From the NCBI RefSeq assembly GCF_020832325.1, contig NZ_JAFIEU010000032.1, positions 23,204 through 87,203 on the forward strand: a DNA stretch of 64,000 nt, in the 5' to 3' direction. Within the stretch, counting starts at the first letter, position 1. Each line of letters starts with the position of its first letter. Position numbers and translations under genes: made by a program. The DNA comes from Lunatimonas sp. (lineage in GTDB: Bacteria; Bacteroidota; Bacteroidia; Cytophagales; Cyclobacteriaceae). Of this stretch, positions 34,564 to 44,384 are shown one piece after another. The notes beneath the pieces were generated by a model that was not told the origin of the DNA, made no database searches, and saw only the letters and a list, made by a program, of their open reading frames with translations.

Positions 34564-35271
34564 ATGGAGAAAAAACCGACTTTTTTCAAACGTATGAGGG
34601 ACATTTCCCAGCGTAACCCTCAATTCTTTTGGGCCTTGGCTTGGGTCGCTGTGATTCCTAGTGTCGGATCCTTGCTCAGCATCCAATACCTGCTGGTAAA
34701 CTATGACCAATGGACCGTTCCGGTACTGGATTCTCTTCTGTCAATAGGGATATTCGTCGCTGTGACTGCTTGTAGCATGGGCTTTGCCCTGATTCCAACC
34801 ACCCTGCTAGCGATTCTTTCGGGATATATTTGGGGCTGGCAAGCATTTCCGTACCTTATTGCCGCATACACCCTTGCTGCTGCGCTAGGCTACCTAGCAG
34901 GAAGATCGGTTAGCGCTGACATGCTGGACCCACTGCTCGAGCAATACCCAAAAGCCAGAAAAGCCATCGACACCAAGCGGCAACAAATCGGAAGTTTGAT
35001 CTTTTTTATACGAATCAGTCCCGCTATCCCCTTTGCCTTTTCAAACATACTTTTTGCACTACTTGGCACGGGGTTAAAGCGGGTTCTTTGGTTCGGTCTT
35101 TGGGGCATGCTTCCCAGAACTACACTGGCATTTTCATCAGGGATCTTTGCCGAAAACCTCTACGAAGCCATTCACGATGCTTCCCGATCCAACACAGACT
35201 TCATCCTTATTTTTTGTTTTTTGGCCATTAGCATCGTGGGAATTTGGCATTTCTTCCGTCAAAAATCCTGA
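34564..35271 (+). CDS. VTT-domain (TVP38/TMEM64, SNARE-associated) membrane protein
   Basis: 235 aa with about six membrane segments. The VTT core is recognisable: LAILSGYIWGWQAFPYLIAAYTLAAALGYLAGR near 90-118, then a cytoplasmic loop, and FFIRISPAIPFAFSNILFALLGTGL near 150-175 (the FxRxxPxxPF...N motif). Related DedA/TVP38 proteins act as lipid scramblases or undecaprenyl-phosphate flippases; the substrate here is not known. Single gene, ending convergently with a TraB/GumN gene. Confidence 0.85.
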   Translation: MEKKPTFFKRMRDISQRNPQFFWALAWVAVIPSVGSLLSIQYLLVNYDQWTVPVLDSLLSIGIFVAVTACSMGFALIPTTLLAILSGYIWGWQAFPYLIAAYTLAAALGYLAGRSVSADMLDPLLEQYPKARKAIDTKRQQIGSLIFFIRISPAIPFAFSNILFALLGTGLKRVLWFGLWGMLPRTTLAFSSGIFAENLYEAIHDASRSNTDFILIFCFLAISIVGIWHFFRQKS

Positions 35272-35316
35272 CACAAAAAGTTACCCACTCGGCACATCCT
35301 GTTGAAGCGTCTCTGC

Positions 35317-36183
35317 TTATTTTCGTTCGATTCGCTTGAGACGGTACCCTTCGTTTTTCAGTAGTTGAATAAGACCATTCTCCCCGCCCAAGTGTCCTGC
35401 CCCTACAGCGAAGAATACAGGACCCTCCCGCATCCATTTGCCCATGGGCTCGATCCAGTTCAGATTTCTATTGTCCAATAAGATGTCTTGGTAATCTCGG
35501 TACTCCGGACTTTCAGACACCATCTTTACCAGCAATTCTATGTCTTCATCCCTATAGGCTTTGATCAGCCGTTGAAATTCTACCCTCCCTTTATCCAAGT
35601 CCATCGCATACTCATAAAAACTCCGGTATTGTTCATCGAGAGGAATCTGATCAAATACCGATAGCTGATCATCTACCGACTCCAGCCCGTGAATTTCGGC
35701 CTTCGTAGACTTGGCCAATTTCATTAGCTCGGACTCGTAGGACTTTGTCTCGCACTCCAATAAACTTGGGTAAATCAATGACATCAGCATAAAAGGTCTA
35801 AGCTTTTTTAACATCCCAATATCCACACCGGTGCGCTCCATCAGCAGGTTACGGATCTCTTTATATTCGCCATCCGACAAATAATCCGTTATAGATTCTC
35901 CACCCTCGTTATGCATTTTTGACATCATGGAGATGGCGAGGTTTGGATCGTCCAGATCAACTTCCAAAATCAGGGCCTTCGAGCCAGCCAGCTTTTCGGT
36001 CAATACGCCCCCTAGCTGCAACTCATCCTCACACAACAGATGGACCGTGCCCATCAAATACGAGGGCTTAGAAAGACCATTTCCTGAAATCTCCCAAAAA
36101 ACACCCTGATCCTGCCCCGTTACCGGAAAGGTTAGGACAAAAAACAGACATACCCTTCCAATCGCTCCAATCATATTTTTCAA
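35317..36183 (-). CDS. TraB/GumN family secreted protein
   Basis: 288 aa with an N-terminal signal peptide (VCLFFVLTFPVTGQ). Family motifs: YLMGTVHLL near 42 (the GTxH motif), LILEVDLDD near 70, HGLESVDDQL near 165 and VGAGHLGGENGLIQLLKNEGY near 262 (GAxHLxG...GL). The GxxxH/E motifs are thought to form a metal or active site; some relatives are proteases (TIKI), so a periplasmic hydrolase is possible but not proven. It begins 23 bases after the pseudouridine synthase stop. Confidence 0.85.
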   Translation of the reverse strand: MKNMIGAIGRVCLFFVLTFPVTGQDQGVFWEISGNGLSKPSYLMGTVHLLCEDELQLGGVLTEKLAGSKALILEVDLDDPNLAISMMSKMHNEGGESITDYLSDGEYKEIRNLLMERTGVDIGMLKKLRPFMLMSLIYPSLLECETKSYESELMKLAKSTKAEIHGLESVDDQLSVFDQIPLDEQYRSFYEYAMDLDKGRVEFQRLIKAYRDEDIELLVKMVSESPEYRDYQDILLDNRNLNWIEPMGKWMREGPVFFAVGAGHLGGENGLIQLLKNEGYRLKRIERK

Positions 36184-36206
36184 TTTTTCAAAGGGTACAC
36201 AAAAAC

Positions 36207-36938
36207 TCAGCCACTAAAAGTACGGTCCAAATGCTGATCCTTGGCCCTTACCTCTTCAAATTCCAAAAATTGCTCCCAGAAAGACTCCTCTGGAAGTGCC
36301 GCCCTGATATAAAGCCGCTCTTTCTTGACTGGATGGTCAAATACCAGGTGGAAAGCATGCAGGTTAATGCTGGCATCCAGATTTGGCTTGGGAAACCCGT
36401 ACTTTACATCACCTCGGATGGGACAGCCCAATGATGCAAGCTGCACCCGAATCTGATGGGGTCGCCCGCTTATAGGCCTCACCTCCAAGAGCCAATGCTC
36501 GTTCAGTTGACCCAACCTCTTGTAATTGAGCTCTGCTTTTTTTGCCCCTGGAACTTCCCGGTCGTACGCGGTCACTACGTTCTTTTGTTCATCTTTTACC
36601 AACCAATGAGTCAGCTTACCCTTTTCTTCGTTGGGCTTGCGCTTCACCACCGCCCAATAGACTTTGTGAATATCCCGCTTTCTAAACAGTGCCGTCATCC
36701 GTTCAAGGGATTTGGACGTCCGGGCAAACACCACTATGCCACTCACTGGACGGTCAATCCGATGTACCGGATGTAAAAACACCTCGCCAGGCTTCTGGTA
36801 TTTCTCTGCAATGTAATCCTTGCAGTAATCGGTAAGCGTTTTATCTCCAGTCTTATCGCCCTGAACCAAGACCCCCGACCTTTTATTGACGATGAGCAGG
36901 TGGTTATCTTCGTAGATTACATTAAAAGGCTTCTTCAT
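36207..36938 (-). CDS. RluA-family pseudouridine synthase
   Basis: 243 aa. Catalytic Asp in VHRIDRPVSGIVVFA near residue 61 (HRxDxxxSG); LLIVNKRSGVLVQGD at the N-terminus and SGRPHQIRVQLASLGCPIRGD near 158 complete the RluA fold. There is no S4 domain, matching the short RluA/RluC-like class found in Bacteroidota. It converts uridine to pseudouridine in rRNA or tRNA; target site cannot be assigned. A -7 element lies at 36962-36969, between this gene and prfC. Confidence 0.93.
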   Translation of the reverse strand: MKKPFNVIYEDNHLLIVNKRSGVLVQGDKTGDKTLTDYCKDYIAEKYQKPGEVFLHPVHRIDRPVSGIVVFARTSKSLERMTALFRKRDIHKVYWAVVKRKPNEEKGKLTHWLVKDEQKNVVTAYDREVPGAKKAELNYKRLGQLNEHWLLEVRPISGRPHQIRVQLASLGCPIRGDVKYGFPKPNLDASINLHAFHLVFDHPVKKERLYIRAALPEESFWEQFLEFEEVRAKDQHLDRTFSG

Positions 36939-36961
36939 AGGTCAATGTCTGCTTGCAGGTG

Positions 36962-36969
36962 TAAAGGTA
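36962..36969 (-). promoter_or_regulatory. -7 element upstream of the pseudouridine synthase gene
   Basis: TACCTTTA on the minus strand (TAnnTTTG with the last base changed), 24 bases upstream of the ATG, in the 54-base gap after prfC. Confidence 0.4.
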
Positions 36970-36992
36970 CTCAAATCCAGATAGATCTCCGG

Positions 36993-38573
36993 TCAGTACT
37001 CAGAAGTAAAATGAAATTCAATTTCCGGAAAATTATCCTGAACCATTTGCAGCCAAGCCTTGCTTTCGGCCATGAACACCAACTTTCCATCCTTGTCCCG
37101 AGCGATGTGCCGCTGCTTGGAACGAATAAACTCATCCAGCTTCTTCCGGTCCGAACTATGAATCCAACAGGCTTTGTATAGGTTCATAGGAACAAAATCC
37201 GCTGTCGCATTGTACTCATTCTTCAATCGGAACTGGATCACTTCAAACTGAAGTTGCCCCACAGTGCCCACCACCTTTCGGGCACCTATTTCAAAGGTAA
37301 ACAACTGGGCTACTCCCTCCTCCATAAGTTGCTGAAGTCCCTTTTCCAACTGCTTGGTCTTCATGGCATCTTTGTTCACCACCTCCCGGAAAATCTCGGG
37401 CGAAAAACTAGGGATCCCCTTGAAATGCAGGTCTTCCCCCTCGGTAAGCGAATCGCCGATCTTTAGGTTACCGGTATCGTACAATCCCACAATGTCTCCC
37501 GGAAAAGCCTCGTCGACAATCTCCTTATCCTGTGCCATAAAGGATGTGACATTCGAAAACCGCAATGCTTTGGTGCCACGAACGTGATTGTAGGGCTTGT
37601 TACGCTCAAACCTACCGGAACAGATCCTCAAAAAGGCAATTCGGTTCCGGTGTTTCGGGTCCATATTGGCGTGTATCTTGAAGATAAACCCGCTAAACTG
37701 ATCCTCATCCGGCTTAACTTCCCTTGCTTCCGTTTGACGGCTTCTGGGGGTAGGGGCTATTTTGATGAACGTGTCCAACATTTCCTGAATCCCAAAGTTG
37801 TTCACTGCTGAACCAAAAAAGACAGGAGCAACCTTCCCTTGAAGATACTCTGCAGTATCAAAGTCAGGATAAACTCCCTCTATCAACTCCACATCCTCGC
37901 GCAACTGATTGGCCAGGGTGGTTCCGATGTACTCATCCAAACGGCTATCGGACAAATCTTCGATGGTCATGCGGTCATCGGTGATTTTCCGCTGACTTGG
38001 TGTAAAAAGATTGAGCTGCTTGTCGTATAAATTATACACCCCCTTAAAGGATTTCCCCATCGAAATGGGCCATGACAGGGGACGCACCTGAATGGATAGT
38101 TTCTCCTCCACCTCGTCCAACAACTCATAGGGATCCCTTCCCTCCCGGTCCAACTTATTGATGAAGCAAATTACCGGCGTGTTTCGCATTCTACAAACCT
38201 CCATCAGTTTCTCCGTCTGTATCTCGACTCCCTTTACGCAGTCTATAACCATGATCACGGAATCCACGGCAGTAAGGGTCCGGTAGGTATCCTCCGCAAA
38301 GTCCTGGTGACCGGGCGTATCGAGCAGGTTAATCTTTACACCTTTGTACTCAAACCCCATCACCGAGGTAGCTACCGAGATTCCCCGCTGCTTCTCGATC
38401 TCCATCCAGTCCGACTTGGTAGCTGTATCGATTTTATTTGACTTAACGGCCCCCGCTGTCTTGATTGCACCGCCAAAAAGCAACATCTTTTCGGTTAGGG
38501 TGGTCTTTCCAGCATCAGGGTGTGCTATAATTCCAAAGGTTTTCCGCTTTTGGATTTCTTGAATCAAACTCAT
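36993..38573 (-). CDS. prfC: Peptide chain release factor 3
   Basis: 526 aa. GTPase motifs: G1 [10 protein letters not shown] near 18, G2 GISVATSV near 64, G3 DTPGHQDF near 84 and G4 NKLDREG near 138. Domain II and III follow ([41 protein letters not shown]), the latter distinguishing RF3 from EF-G and TypA. RF3 recycles RF1/RF2 after termination. Upstream -7 element TACCTTTG at 38600-38607. Confidence 0.97.
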   Translation of the reverse strand: MSLIQEIQKRKTFGIIAHPDAGKTTLTEKMLLFGGAIKTAGAVKSNKIDTATKSDWMEIEKQRGISVATSVMGFEYKGVKINLLDTPGHQDFAEDTYRTLTAVDSVIMVIDCVKGVEIQTEKLMEVCRMRNTPVICFINKLDREGRDPYELLDEVEEKLSIQVRPLSWPISMGKSFKGVYNLYDKQLNLFTPSQRKITDDRMTIEDLSDSRLDEYIGTTLANQLREDVELIEGVYPDFDTAEYLQGKVAPVFFGSAVNNFGIQEMLDTFIKIAPTPRSRQTEAREVKPDEDQFSGFIFKIHANMDPKHRNRIAFLRICSGRFERNKPYNHVRGTKALRFSNVTSFMAQDKEIVDEAFPGDIVGLYDTGNLKIGDSLTEGEDLHFKGIPSFSPEIFREVVNKDAMKTKQLEKGLQQLMEEGVAQLFTFEIGARKVVGTVGQLQFEVIQFRLKNEYNATADFVPMNLYKACWIHSSDRKKLDEFIRSKQRHIARDKDGKLVFMAESKAWLQMVQDNFPEIEFHFTSEY

Positions 38574-38599
38574 GGTATCACAGGGGTAATTTCAGCCTG

Positions 38600-38607
38600 C
38601 AAAGGTA
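38600..38607 (-). promoter_or_regulatory. prfC promoter (-7 element)
   Basis: TACCTTTG on the minus strand, an exact TAnnTTTG match, 26 bases upstream of the prfC ATG. The -33 is weak. Confidence 0.5.
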
Positions 38608-38710
38608 CGGAAAATCAATAAGAAATCGCGCATGACCAGCGCTTCACGACTAGAGATGATTAAAAATGATACTAGGCTACAGAAACTAGGCCTTGCACCA
38701 ATCAAAAAAA

Positions 38711-39934
38711 CTACCACATGGTTTCATCTTTAAACTGTGCGGGATCGGTGACACCCCGAAGGACCACCCGGAAAGTGGTGCCTTTGCCTAGTTCGGATGC
38801 GTTTACGAAAACCCGTCCCTGATGATATCCCTCAATGATACGCTTGGCCAACGTAAGTCCCAATCCCCAGCCTCGCTTTCGCGTGGTAAAGCCCGGATTG
38901 AATACCTTCTTAAACATCCCCTTTTCCATCCCCTTGCCTGTATCGCTAATGTCAATAAAAACGTATTTCTCGCTTTCCTTGACGATATCTATGCTGATCA
39001 TTCCCTGCCCTTTCATGGCATCCACCGCATTCTTGCAGATATTCTCCACTACCCACTCAAACAGCGGTTTGTTCAACATAGCCTCAATGTTCTCTGCATG
39101 GGAGTTGAGCTTAATTTCCACCTTGCTGGAAATCCGGGGCCGAAGGTAGGTGATGGTTTCCTCCACGGCATTGTACACATTCTCTGCCTTGATCACCGGT
39201 GTACTGCCTATATTGCTAAAGCGCTCTGTAACCACTTGGAGCTTTTTGACGTCTTTATCGAGCTCCATGATGACTTCCTTGTTTTCCTCCCAAACGGGTG
39301 AATTCTTAAAGTAATCGATCCAGGCCATCAAAGAGGCCAAGGGCGTGCCTAGCTGATGGGCGGTTTCTTTGGTCAGCCCGGCCCAAAGTCTGTTTTGCTC
39401 AGCTACCCTTGATTGGTTAAACAACGCATAAGCCAAAAGTCCGAATACCAAAATGACCGAAAGCTGAACGTACGGATAGTATCGCAGCCTAGTTAGCAAC
39501 TCGGAATTCCGGTAATAGATAAAATAACTATCCTGCAGCTTGATAGGCTCATACAGTGCCATCATCTCTGCCAGTTCCGCACGCAGCTGCCGGTCAATTT
39601 CTGCGTCTGTGCTGTTTCGTTTGAATTTGATATTCTTGTACTCCAAAGGGTTACCGGACGCATCGGTGGTTATCACCGGAATGGAGCGGTTTTCTTGAAT
39701 GATGTCTTGAAAGATAAAGGTTAAGTTGTCTGAATTAACGGAGGCGTACTCCAAGGCAGATGCATACAAATCCACTTGCCGGCGTTCTCGTTCCTTTAAT
39801 TCCTCTACCAGCGTGTTGGTATAATAAATCGACCCAATACTGATCACTAGGGAAAAGCCAAAAATAATCCACTTCACCTTGCCTTTATTCTGATAAAAAT
39901 CCAGCGTAGTGAGATCCTGAAATGTACTTTTCAT
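38711..39934 (-). CDS. Membrane sensor histidine kinase
   Basis: 407 aa from ATG 39934; a GTG at 39991 would add an unlikely 19-residue tail. TM1 (WIIFGFSLVISIGSIYYT, about 22-40), a periplasmic sensor of about 105 residues, TM2 (VQLSVILVFGLLAYALF, about 155-172), then the HisKA helix with the phospho-His in KETAHQLGTPLASLMAW, N box (VENICKNAVDAM), G1 (DTGKGM) and G2 (GWGLGLTLAKRI). The H-box is of the type common in Bacteroidota. No response regulator is adjacent, so it is an orphan kinase; its partner and signal are unknown. Confidence 0.9.
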   Translation of the reverse strand: MKSTFQDLTTLDFYQNKGKVKWIIFGFSLVISIGSIYYTNTLVEELKERERRQVDLYASALEYASVNSDNLTFIFQDIIQENRSIPVITTDASGNPLEYKNIKFKRNSTDAEIDRQLRAELAEMMALYEPIKLQDSYFIYYRNSELLTRLRYYPYVQLSVILVFGLLAYALFNQSRVAEQNRLWAGLTKETAHQLGTPLASLMAWIDYFKNSPVWEENKEVIMELDKDVKKLQVVTERFSNIGSTPVIKAENVYNAVEETITYLRPRISSKVEIKLNSHAENIEAMLNKPLFEWVVENICKNAVDAMKGQGMISIDIVKESEKYVFIDISDTGKGMEKGMFKKVFNPGFTTRKRGWGLGLTLAKRIIEGYHQGRVFVNASELGKGTTFRVVLRGVTDPAQFKDETMW

Positions 39935-40054
39935 AAAATATGGTCCGAATGAGCTAGGTACACACGTTTTTCTGCCGAAACCCGCGAACACTCAATAAAC
40001 TGTAAGGATACGGAAATATTGCCTTTTGAACAAAATAATCAGATGCGGAAAACC

Positions 40055-41365
40055 TCAGTTCTCCCGAATCCATTTCCAAAGGGTCTTATACCCTACCTTC
40101 GATCCGTGGATTAGAATACCGATTTTGTAGATCTTGCCGGCAGCCCAAGTGGTAGAAAGAAACCCAAGGATCAACAGACTCATGGATATAAAAAGCTGAA
40201 TGAAGGGCACGCCAAAACTGACCCTCCCCATCATGGCTACCGGAGAGGTAAACGGAATGATAGACAGCCAATAGGAAATTTTGCTATTGGGGTCGTCCAG
40301 CACAAAAATGAACAAGCCCATATAGGCGATCAACAGGGGAATCGTCACCGGAAACATAAACTGCTGGGCATCCGACGGGCTGTCTACGGCCGCTCCAATC
40401 GCTGCGAAAAATGCTCCATATAACAAGTATCCGCCTATAAAGTAAATAATGAACGTGAACACCAACAGAGGAAAATTAACTTCCTGTAAAACGGCCAAGA
40501 TATTAACAATCTCGCTGTTTTCGGCGATCAGGGAGGATGTTTCCGGGCTGGACATCTCCAGCAGCTGCTCCTGCGGCATGCGCATGCCAAAATACCCCAT
40601 CACCAAAGAGGAGACTACACTGATTAGGACAATCCAAATCAAAAACTGAGTGAGACCAACGGCACCAATACCCACAATCTTACCCATCATCAACTGAAAA
40701 GGTCTCAATGAGGAAACCAATATCTCAATGATTCTACTAGACTTCTCCTCGATTACCCCCTGCATAATTTGATTGCCATACACAAAGATGAAGGTGTATA
40801 TTAAAATGCCTGTAATAAAGCCAATGCCATAATTCACCATGGTATTGGACACCCTCTCGCCTCCCGATTGCTCCAACCGGATGGAAGTGACTGTCACGTG
40901 AGCCTTTAGCCGATCCAACAGAAAGGGATCCACCCCCGAATCCTGCAGTTTCTTTTCCTCTACCCTACTTTTCACCATAGACTCAAGGCTCTTCACTACC
41001 GATAAGCTAGGGGTTTCTTCAGTAAAAAGGGTCACCTGAACCGGACGGTCTCCCTGTATGCGGGGGATGTGTAGCAACCCAAATCGGTTACTGCTGCGCA
41101 TTGATGCTTTGGCATCCTCTAGCCCCCCACCCACGTAGGAAAACACAAACATTTCGTTACTCTCCAAAAAGAAGGTGCCGTTTTCATCAATCACCTCTAC
41201 TATGCGGGCCTGATCTCCGGGCGTATCACTTAACCCTAGCCATAAAAAAACACCCAGTATGGAGGGAAAAATCAAGGGCGTCAGAATGGTCGCTACGATG
41301 AAGGATCTCTTTTTAACCCGCGCCAAATACTCTCTTTTGATAACCAATAGAATCTTATTCGCCAT
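40055..41365 (-). CDS. ABC-2 type permease, NatB-like
   Basis: 436 aa from ATG 41365, chosen over an upstream start inside the ATPase gene because KILLVIKREYLARVKKRSFI is the usual N-terminus. TM1 near 20-42, a large extracytoplasmic domain (about 45-170), then five or six C-terminal membrane segments from FITGILIYTFIFVYGNQIMQG onward, with EEKSSRIIEILVSSLRPFQLMMGKIVG, a signature of COG1668 Na+/drug exporters. It overlaps the ATPase gene by 11 bases and should form an ABC exporter with it. Confidence 0.9.
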   Translation of the reverse strand: MANKILLVIKREYLARVKKRSFIVATILTPLIFPSILGVFLWLGLSDTPGDQARIVEVIDENGTFFLESNEMFVFSYVGGGLEDAKASMRSSNRFGLLHIPRIQGDRPVQVTLFTEETPSLSVVKSLESMVKSRVEEKKLQDSGVDPFLLDRLKAHVTVTSIRLEQSGGERVSNTMVNYGIGFITGILIYTFIFVYGNQIMQGVIEEKSSRIIEILVSSLRPFQLMMGKIVGIGAVGLTQFLIWIVLISVVSSLVMGYFGMRMPQEQLLEMSSPETSSLIAENSEIVNILAVLQEVNFPLLVFTFIIYFIGGYLLYGAFFAAIGAAVDSPSDAQQFMFPVTIPLLIAYMGLFIFVLDDPNSKISYWLSIIPFTSPVAMMGRVSFGVPFIQLFISMSLLILGFLSTTWAAGKIYKIGILIHGSKVGYKTLWKWIREN

Positions 41366-42257
41366 GACTCTCATTGATTTTCTGAATGAAAATTTCCTCG
41401 ATGCTAGGAATGACTTCCTCGAAATGCAAGACCTCCCCAAAGCGCATAAACCGAAGTAGCCAATCATTACCCTTCTCGCCTCCAAGATTTATCGAGTATA
41501 ACAGGGTGTCTTCCTCCTCTATGAACGCCGCAAAATCGGGTAGCATCGTCCTGTCAAAGGGCCTAATCCGGATTCGGTATTGATTTGACCGGGAATCTCG
41601 CCGGATCCTACGCACCGGTCCGTCTAGGATTTTACGGGACTTGTTGATCATGGCAATGTGATCACATAACAGCTCTACCGATTCCATCCGATGCGTAGAT
41701 AAGATGATTGTAGTGCCATTCCGCTTCAATGCCAATATCTCGTTTTTGATGATCTCGGCATTAACCGGATCAAAGCCCGAAAAAGGCTCATCCAAAATCA
41801 ACAGTCTGGGCTCATGGATGACGGTGGCGATGAACTGCACTTTTTGAGCCATTCCTTTGGAGAGCTCCTGAACCTTCTTTGTTTTCCAAGGATCGAGACT
41901 CAGGCGCTTGAGCCAGCTGTCTATCCGAACCTTTGCCTCTCTACTCGAGAGCCCCTTTATTTGGGCAAAATAAAGAAGCTGCTCATCTACAGCCATCCCC
42001 TTATACAAGCCCCGTTCCTCTGGCAAGTAGCCGATATTATGGACATGCATCATCTTCAGCGGCTCCCCATTGATAAAGATCTCACCATTATCCCTATCGA
42101 TGATCTGGTTGACGATTCGAATCAGGGTGGTCTTGCCTGCGCCGTTCGGGCCAAGTAACCCGAAGACCGCACCCTCCTCCACAGATAGGTCTATGTCCCG
42201 GAGGGCCACGTGGCTACCGTACGATTTATTCAATCCCCTGATCTGTAAAATGTCCAA
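41355..42257 (-). CDS. ABC transporter ATP-binding protein, NatA-like
   Basis: 300 aa. Walker A GPNGAGKTTL near 35, Q-loop at GYLPEERGLY near 78, signature LSKGMAQKVQF near 130, Walker B LLILDEPFSGFD near 150 and H-switch STHRM near 185. The EERGLY after the Q-loop and the C-terminal regulatory extension are typical of the NatA/COG4152 type. It energises the adjacent NatB-like permease. No promoter element was identified by eye. Confidence 0.93.
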   Translation of the reverse strand: MDILQIRGLNKSYGSHVALRDIDLSVEEGAVFGLLGPNGAGKTTLIRIVNQIIDRDNGEIFINGEPLKMMHVHNIGYLPEERGLYKGMAVDEQLLYFAQIKGLSSREAKVRIDSWLKRLSLDPWKTKKVQELSKGMAQKVQFIATVIHEPRLLILDEPFSGFDPVNAEIIKNEILALKRNGTTIILSTHRMESVELLCDHIAMINKSRKILDGPVRRIRRDSRSNQYRIRIRPFDRTMLPDFAAFIEEEDTLLYSINLGGEKGNDWLLRFMRFGEVLHFEEVIPSIEEIFIQKINESHGE

Positions 42258-42304
42258 ATTGCTGGTAGGTTAAGAAAAACGTGACCAAATATGGCCTCTT
42301 AATA

Positions 42305-43198
42305 CTATTTCAAAGATACTGAACCCACGGAAACATCAATCATAAAGGTCATGAGATTTTTAGCGTCTTTCTTATAACCAGTACTTACGTAGGTTTTTTC
42401 ACCGATCTCCCTGAGGTGAGAAGGCAACTTGGTGCGGCACATGGCGGTTGATTTGATTTTTACCAGATAGGGCAGATCTTGGTGGGGAAGGGTGATATTT
42501 ACAGATCCTGCCGCCACTTTTGTAAACACTTGACTGGCTTCTGCCATCAAGTCAGAAAAGTGCAGATTCACTGACCCATAGCTGACATCGAACATCATTT
42601 GCCTTGCATTTGAAAAGTGAAGATCTTCCCCATAAAGTGCACCCATATTGATCGTAACACTCAGGGTATCCATATTGATGGAATTGGGGACCTGATTGGC
42701 ATACGCCAGATAAACATCCGCGGAAGCTGTTTTTACCTTGCAATTGGAGACAGGCAAGTTGGAAAAATCGAGATGAGCCTTTCCAATGCCGAAATGCAAA
42801 TTCAGATCATACAGGTAATTCGGATCCAAACCCACTTCCCAGTGGTGGTCAAAATCATGGTCTGTATTTGAAAAAAGTCGGTATGAAAGACTCCGCCCCA
42901 AACTTTCAGACTCCACATTTTTATGTTCCAGGCGCGCCGTGAGCACTCCGTCGTTGACATGATGGGTGAAGGAAGGAAGTATGTTTACTTTTCCCAACTC
43001 GGCCGTCGCATAGATCGGCTTTCCGAAGTACCCACGTTTGAAAGTTGAAACACCTTTGTAGCAGGAAAATTCAAAATTGACCAAGTCGAACCCGTCCCGT
43101 TCTTCCACTACAAATTGCTTAGCTATCTGTGCAACGGACTCAACAACCAAGCTGGATGCCAAGAGTAAGCATTGTAATAGAAACACTTTTTTAAGCAT
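42305..43198 (-). CDS. Secreted protein of unknown function, beta-rich
   Basis: 297 aa from ATG 43198 (GTG at 43222 is upstream of a -7-like TACTTATG and less likely). Signal peptide MLKKVFLLQCLLLASSLVVE, cleaved near SVAQ. The mature part consists of repeated strand pairs where alternate residues are hydrophobic (HLDFSNLPVSNCKVKTASADVYL; VSYGSVNLHFSDL; AAGSVNITLPHQ), a toastrack/adhesin-like beta-helix pattern seen in DUF4097-type proteins. Repeats of SVNL, SVNI and SVSL recur near 220, 250 and the C-terminus. Function unknown; it is a single gene between the ABC exporter and dnaJ. Confidence 0.7.
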   Translation of the reverse strand: MLKKVFLLQCLLLASSLVVESVAQIAKQFVVEERDGFDLVNFEFSCYKGVSTFKRGYFGKPIYATAELGKVNILPSFTHHVNDGVLTARLEHKNVESESLGRSLSYRLFSNTDHDFDHHWEVGLDPNYLYDLNLHFGIGKAHLDFSNLPVSNCKVKTASADVYLAYANQVPNSINMDTLSVTINMGALYGEDLHFSNARQMMFDVSYGSVNLHFSDLMAEASQVFTKVAAGSVNITLPHQDLPYLVKIKSTAMCRTKLPSHLREIGEKTYVSTGYKKDAKNLMTFMIDVSVGSVSLK

Positions 43199-43271
43199 AC
43201 GACATAAGTACGTTCGATGCACTAAAAGGTTGTACCTAACAGTGTAAATAACTGAGCTCGTCTGAAATGGT

Positions 43272-44378
43272 TTAGAAAAACTCCTTTACCTTGTCAAATA
43301 TGCTTTTTTCTGATTTTCCTGGATTAGGTCTAAAATTCTCAGAATCTCTCAACGATTCCATTACCTGACGCTCCTCTTTATTCAGTTCCTTGGGAGTCCA
43401 TACGTTTACGTGAATCAATTGATCCCCTTTGCCGTAACCATTTAGCTCTTTGATACCCTTTCCTTTCAAGCGGAGTATTTTACCACTCTGCGTGCCGGGC
43501 TCTAGCTTAATTTTGACCTTGCCTTCGATCGTGGGTACCTCTATGGACGCGCCTAAAACGGCATCGATAAAGCTGATATACAAATCATAGACAACATTGT
43601 TGCCATCGCGGATCAGGACGTCATCCGAAATCTCTTCAATTACGATCAGTAAGTCTCCGGGGATTCCTCCAGGGATCTCATTCCCCTTGCCAGAAAGGCT
43701 TAACTGCATTCCCTCACCAACACCTGCGGGGATATTGATAGGTATGATCTCCTCAGAAACTACTAACCCCTGGTAGTCTGCATTGGCGGGTTTCTTGTCC
43801 ACGGTCTTGCCGCTGCCCTGACAGTTCGGACAGGTACTGGCTGACATCATCTGTCCAAGCATGGTATTAACCACTTTTTTAATCTGGCCAGACCCTTGAC
43901 AGGTCGCACAATTTTTGAAGGTCACACCCTCTGCAACCTTCTGCCTCTTTACCTTAATTTTCTTCTCTACACCATTTGCTACCTCGCTCAGATTCAATTT
44001 AAGCTTGACTCTGAGGTTGGTTCCCTTCTTGGTGCGACGAGAACCGCCTCCTCCACCAAAAAAGGAATCAAATCCGCCTCCACCAAAAATATCTCCAAAC
44101 TGGGAGAATATGTCATCCATATTCATACCGGCGCCTCCATATCCGGAACTGCCGCTCACACCCTGGTGTCCAAACTGATCGTATCGCTGACGTTTCTCCG
44201 GATTGCTGAGGACTTCGTAAGCCTCTGCGGCTTCCTTGAACTTCTCTTCAGCTTCCGGGTTGTCGGGGTTTTTATCGGGGTGGTATTTGATGGCCATTTT
44301 CCGATAGGCCTTCTTGATTTCATCGGCATTAGCTCCTTTGGCTATACCTAAAACCTCGTAATAATCTCTTTTAGCCAT
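43272..44378 (-). CDS. dnaJ: Chaperone protein DnaJ, two zinc motifs
   Basis: 368 aa. J domain with HPD ([10 protein letters not shown] near 33), a G/F-rich linker with the SFFGGGGG run near 100-112, then the cysteine-rich region with only two CxxCxGxG motifs (CATCQGSG near 157 and CPNCQGSG near 183) instead of four, so one zinc site remains. The C-terminal substrate domains follow ([35 protein letters not shown]). Co-chaperone of DnaK. Operon with grpE, 6 bases apart. Confidence 0.96.
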   Translation of the reverse strand: MAKRDYYEVLGIAKGANADEIKKAYRKMAIKYHPDKNPDNPEAEEKFKEAAEAYEVLSNPEKRQRYDQFGHQGVSGSSGYGGAGMNMDDIFSQFGDIFGGGGFDSFFGGGGGSRRTKKGTNLRVKLKLNLSEVANGVEKKIKVKRQKVAEGVTFKNCATCQGSGQIKKVVNTMLGQMMSASTCPNCQGSGKTVDKKPANADYQGLVVSEEIIPINIPAGVGEGMQLSLSGKGNEIPGGIPGDLLIVIEEISDDVLIRDGNNVVYDLYISFIDAVLGASIEVPTIEGKVKIKLEPGTQSGKILRLKGKGIKELNGYGKGDQLIHVNVWTPKELNKEERQVMESLRDSENFRPNPGKSEKSIFDKVKEFF

Positions 44379-44384
44379 CTTTTC

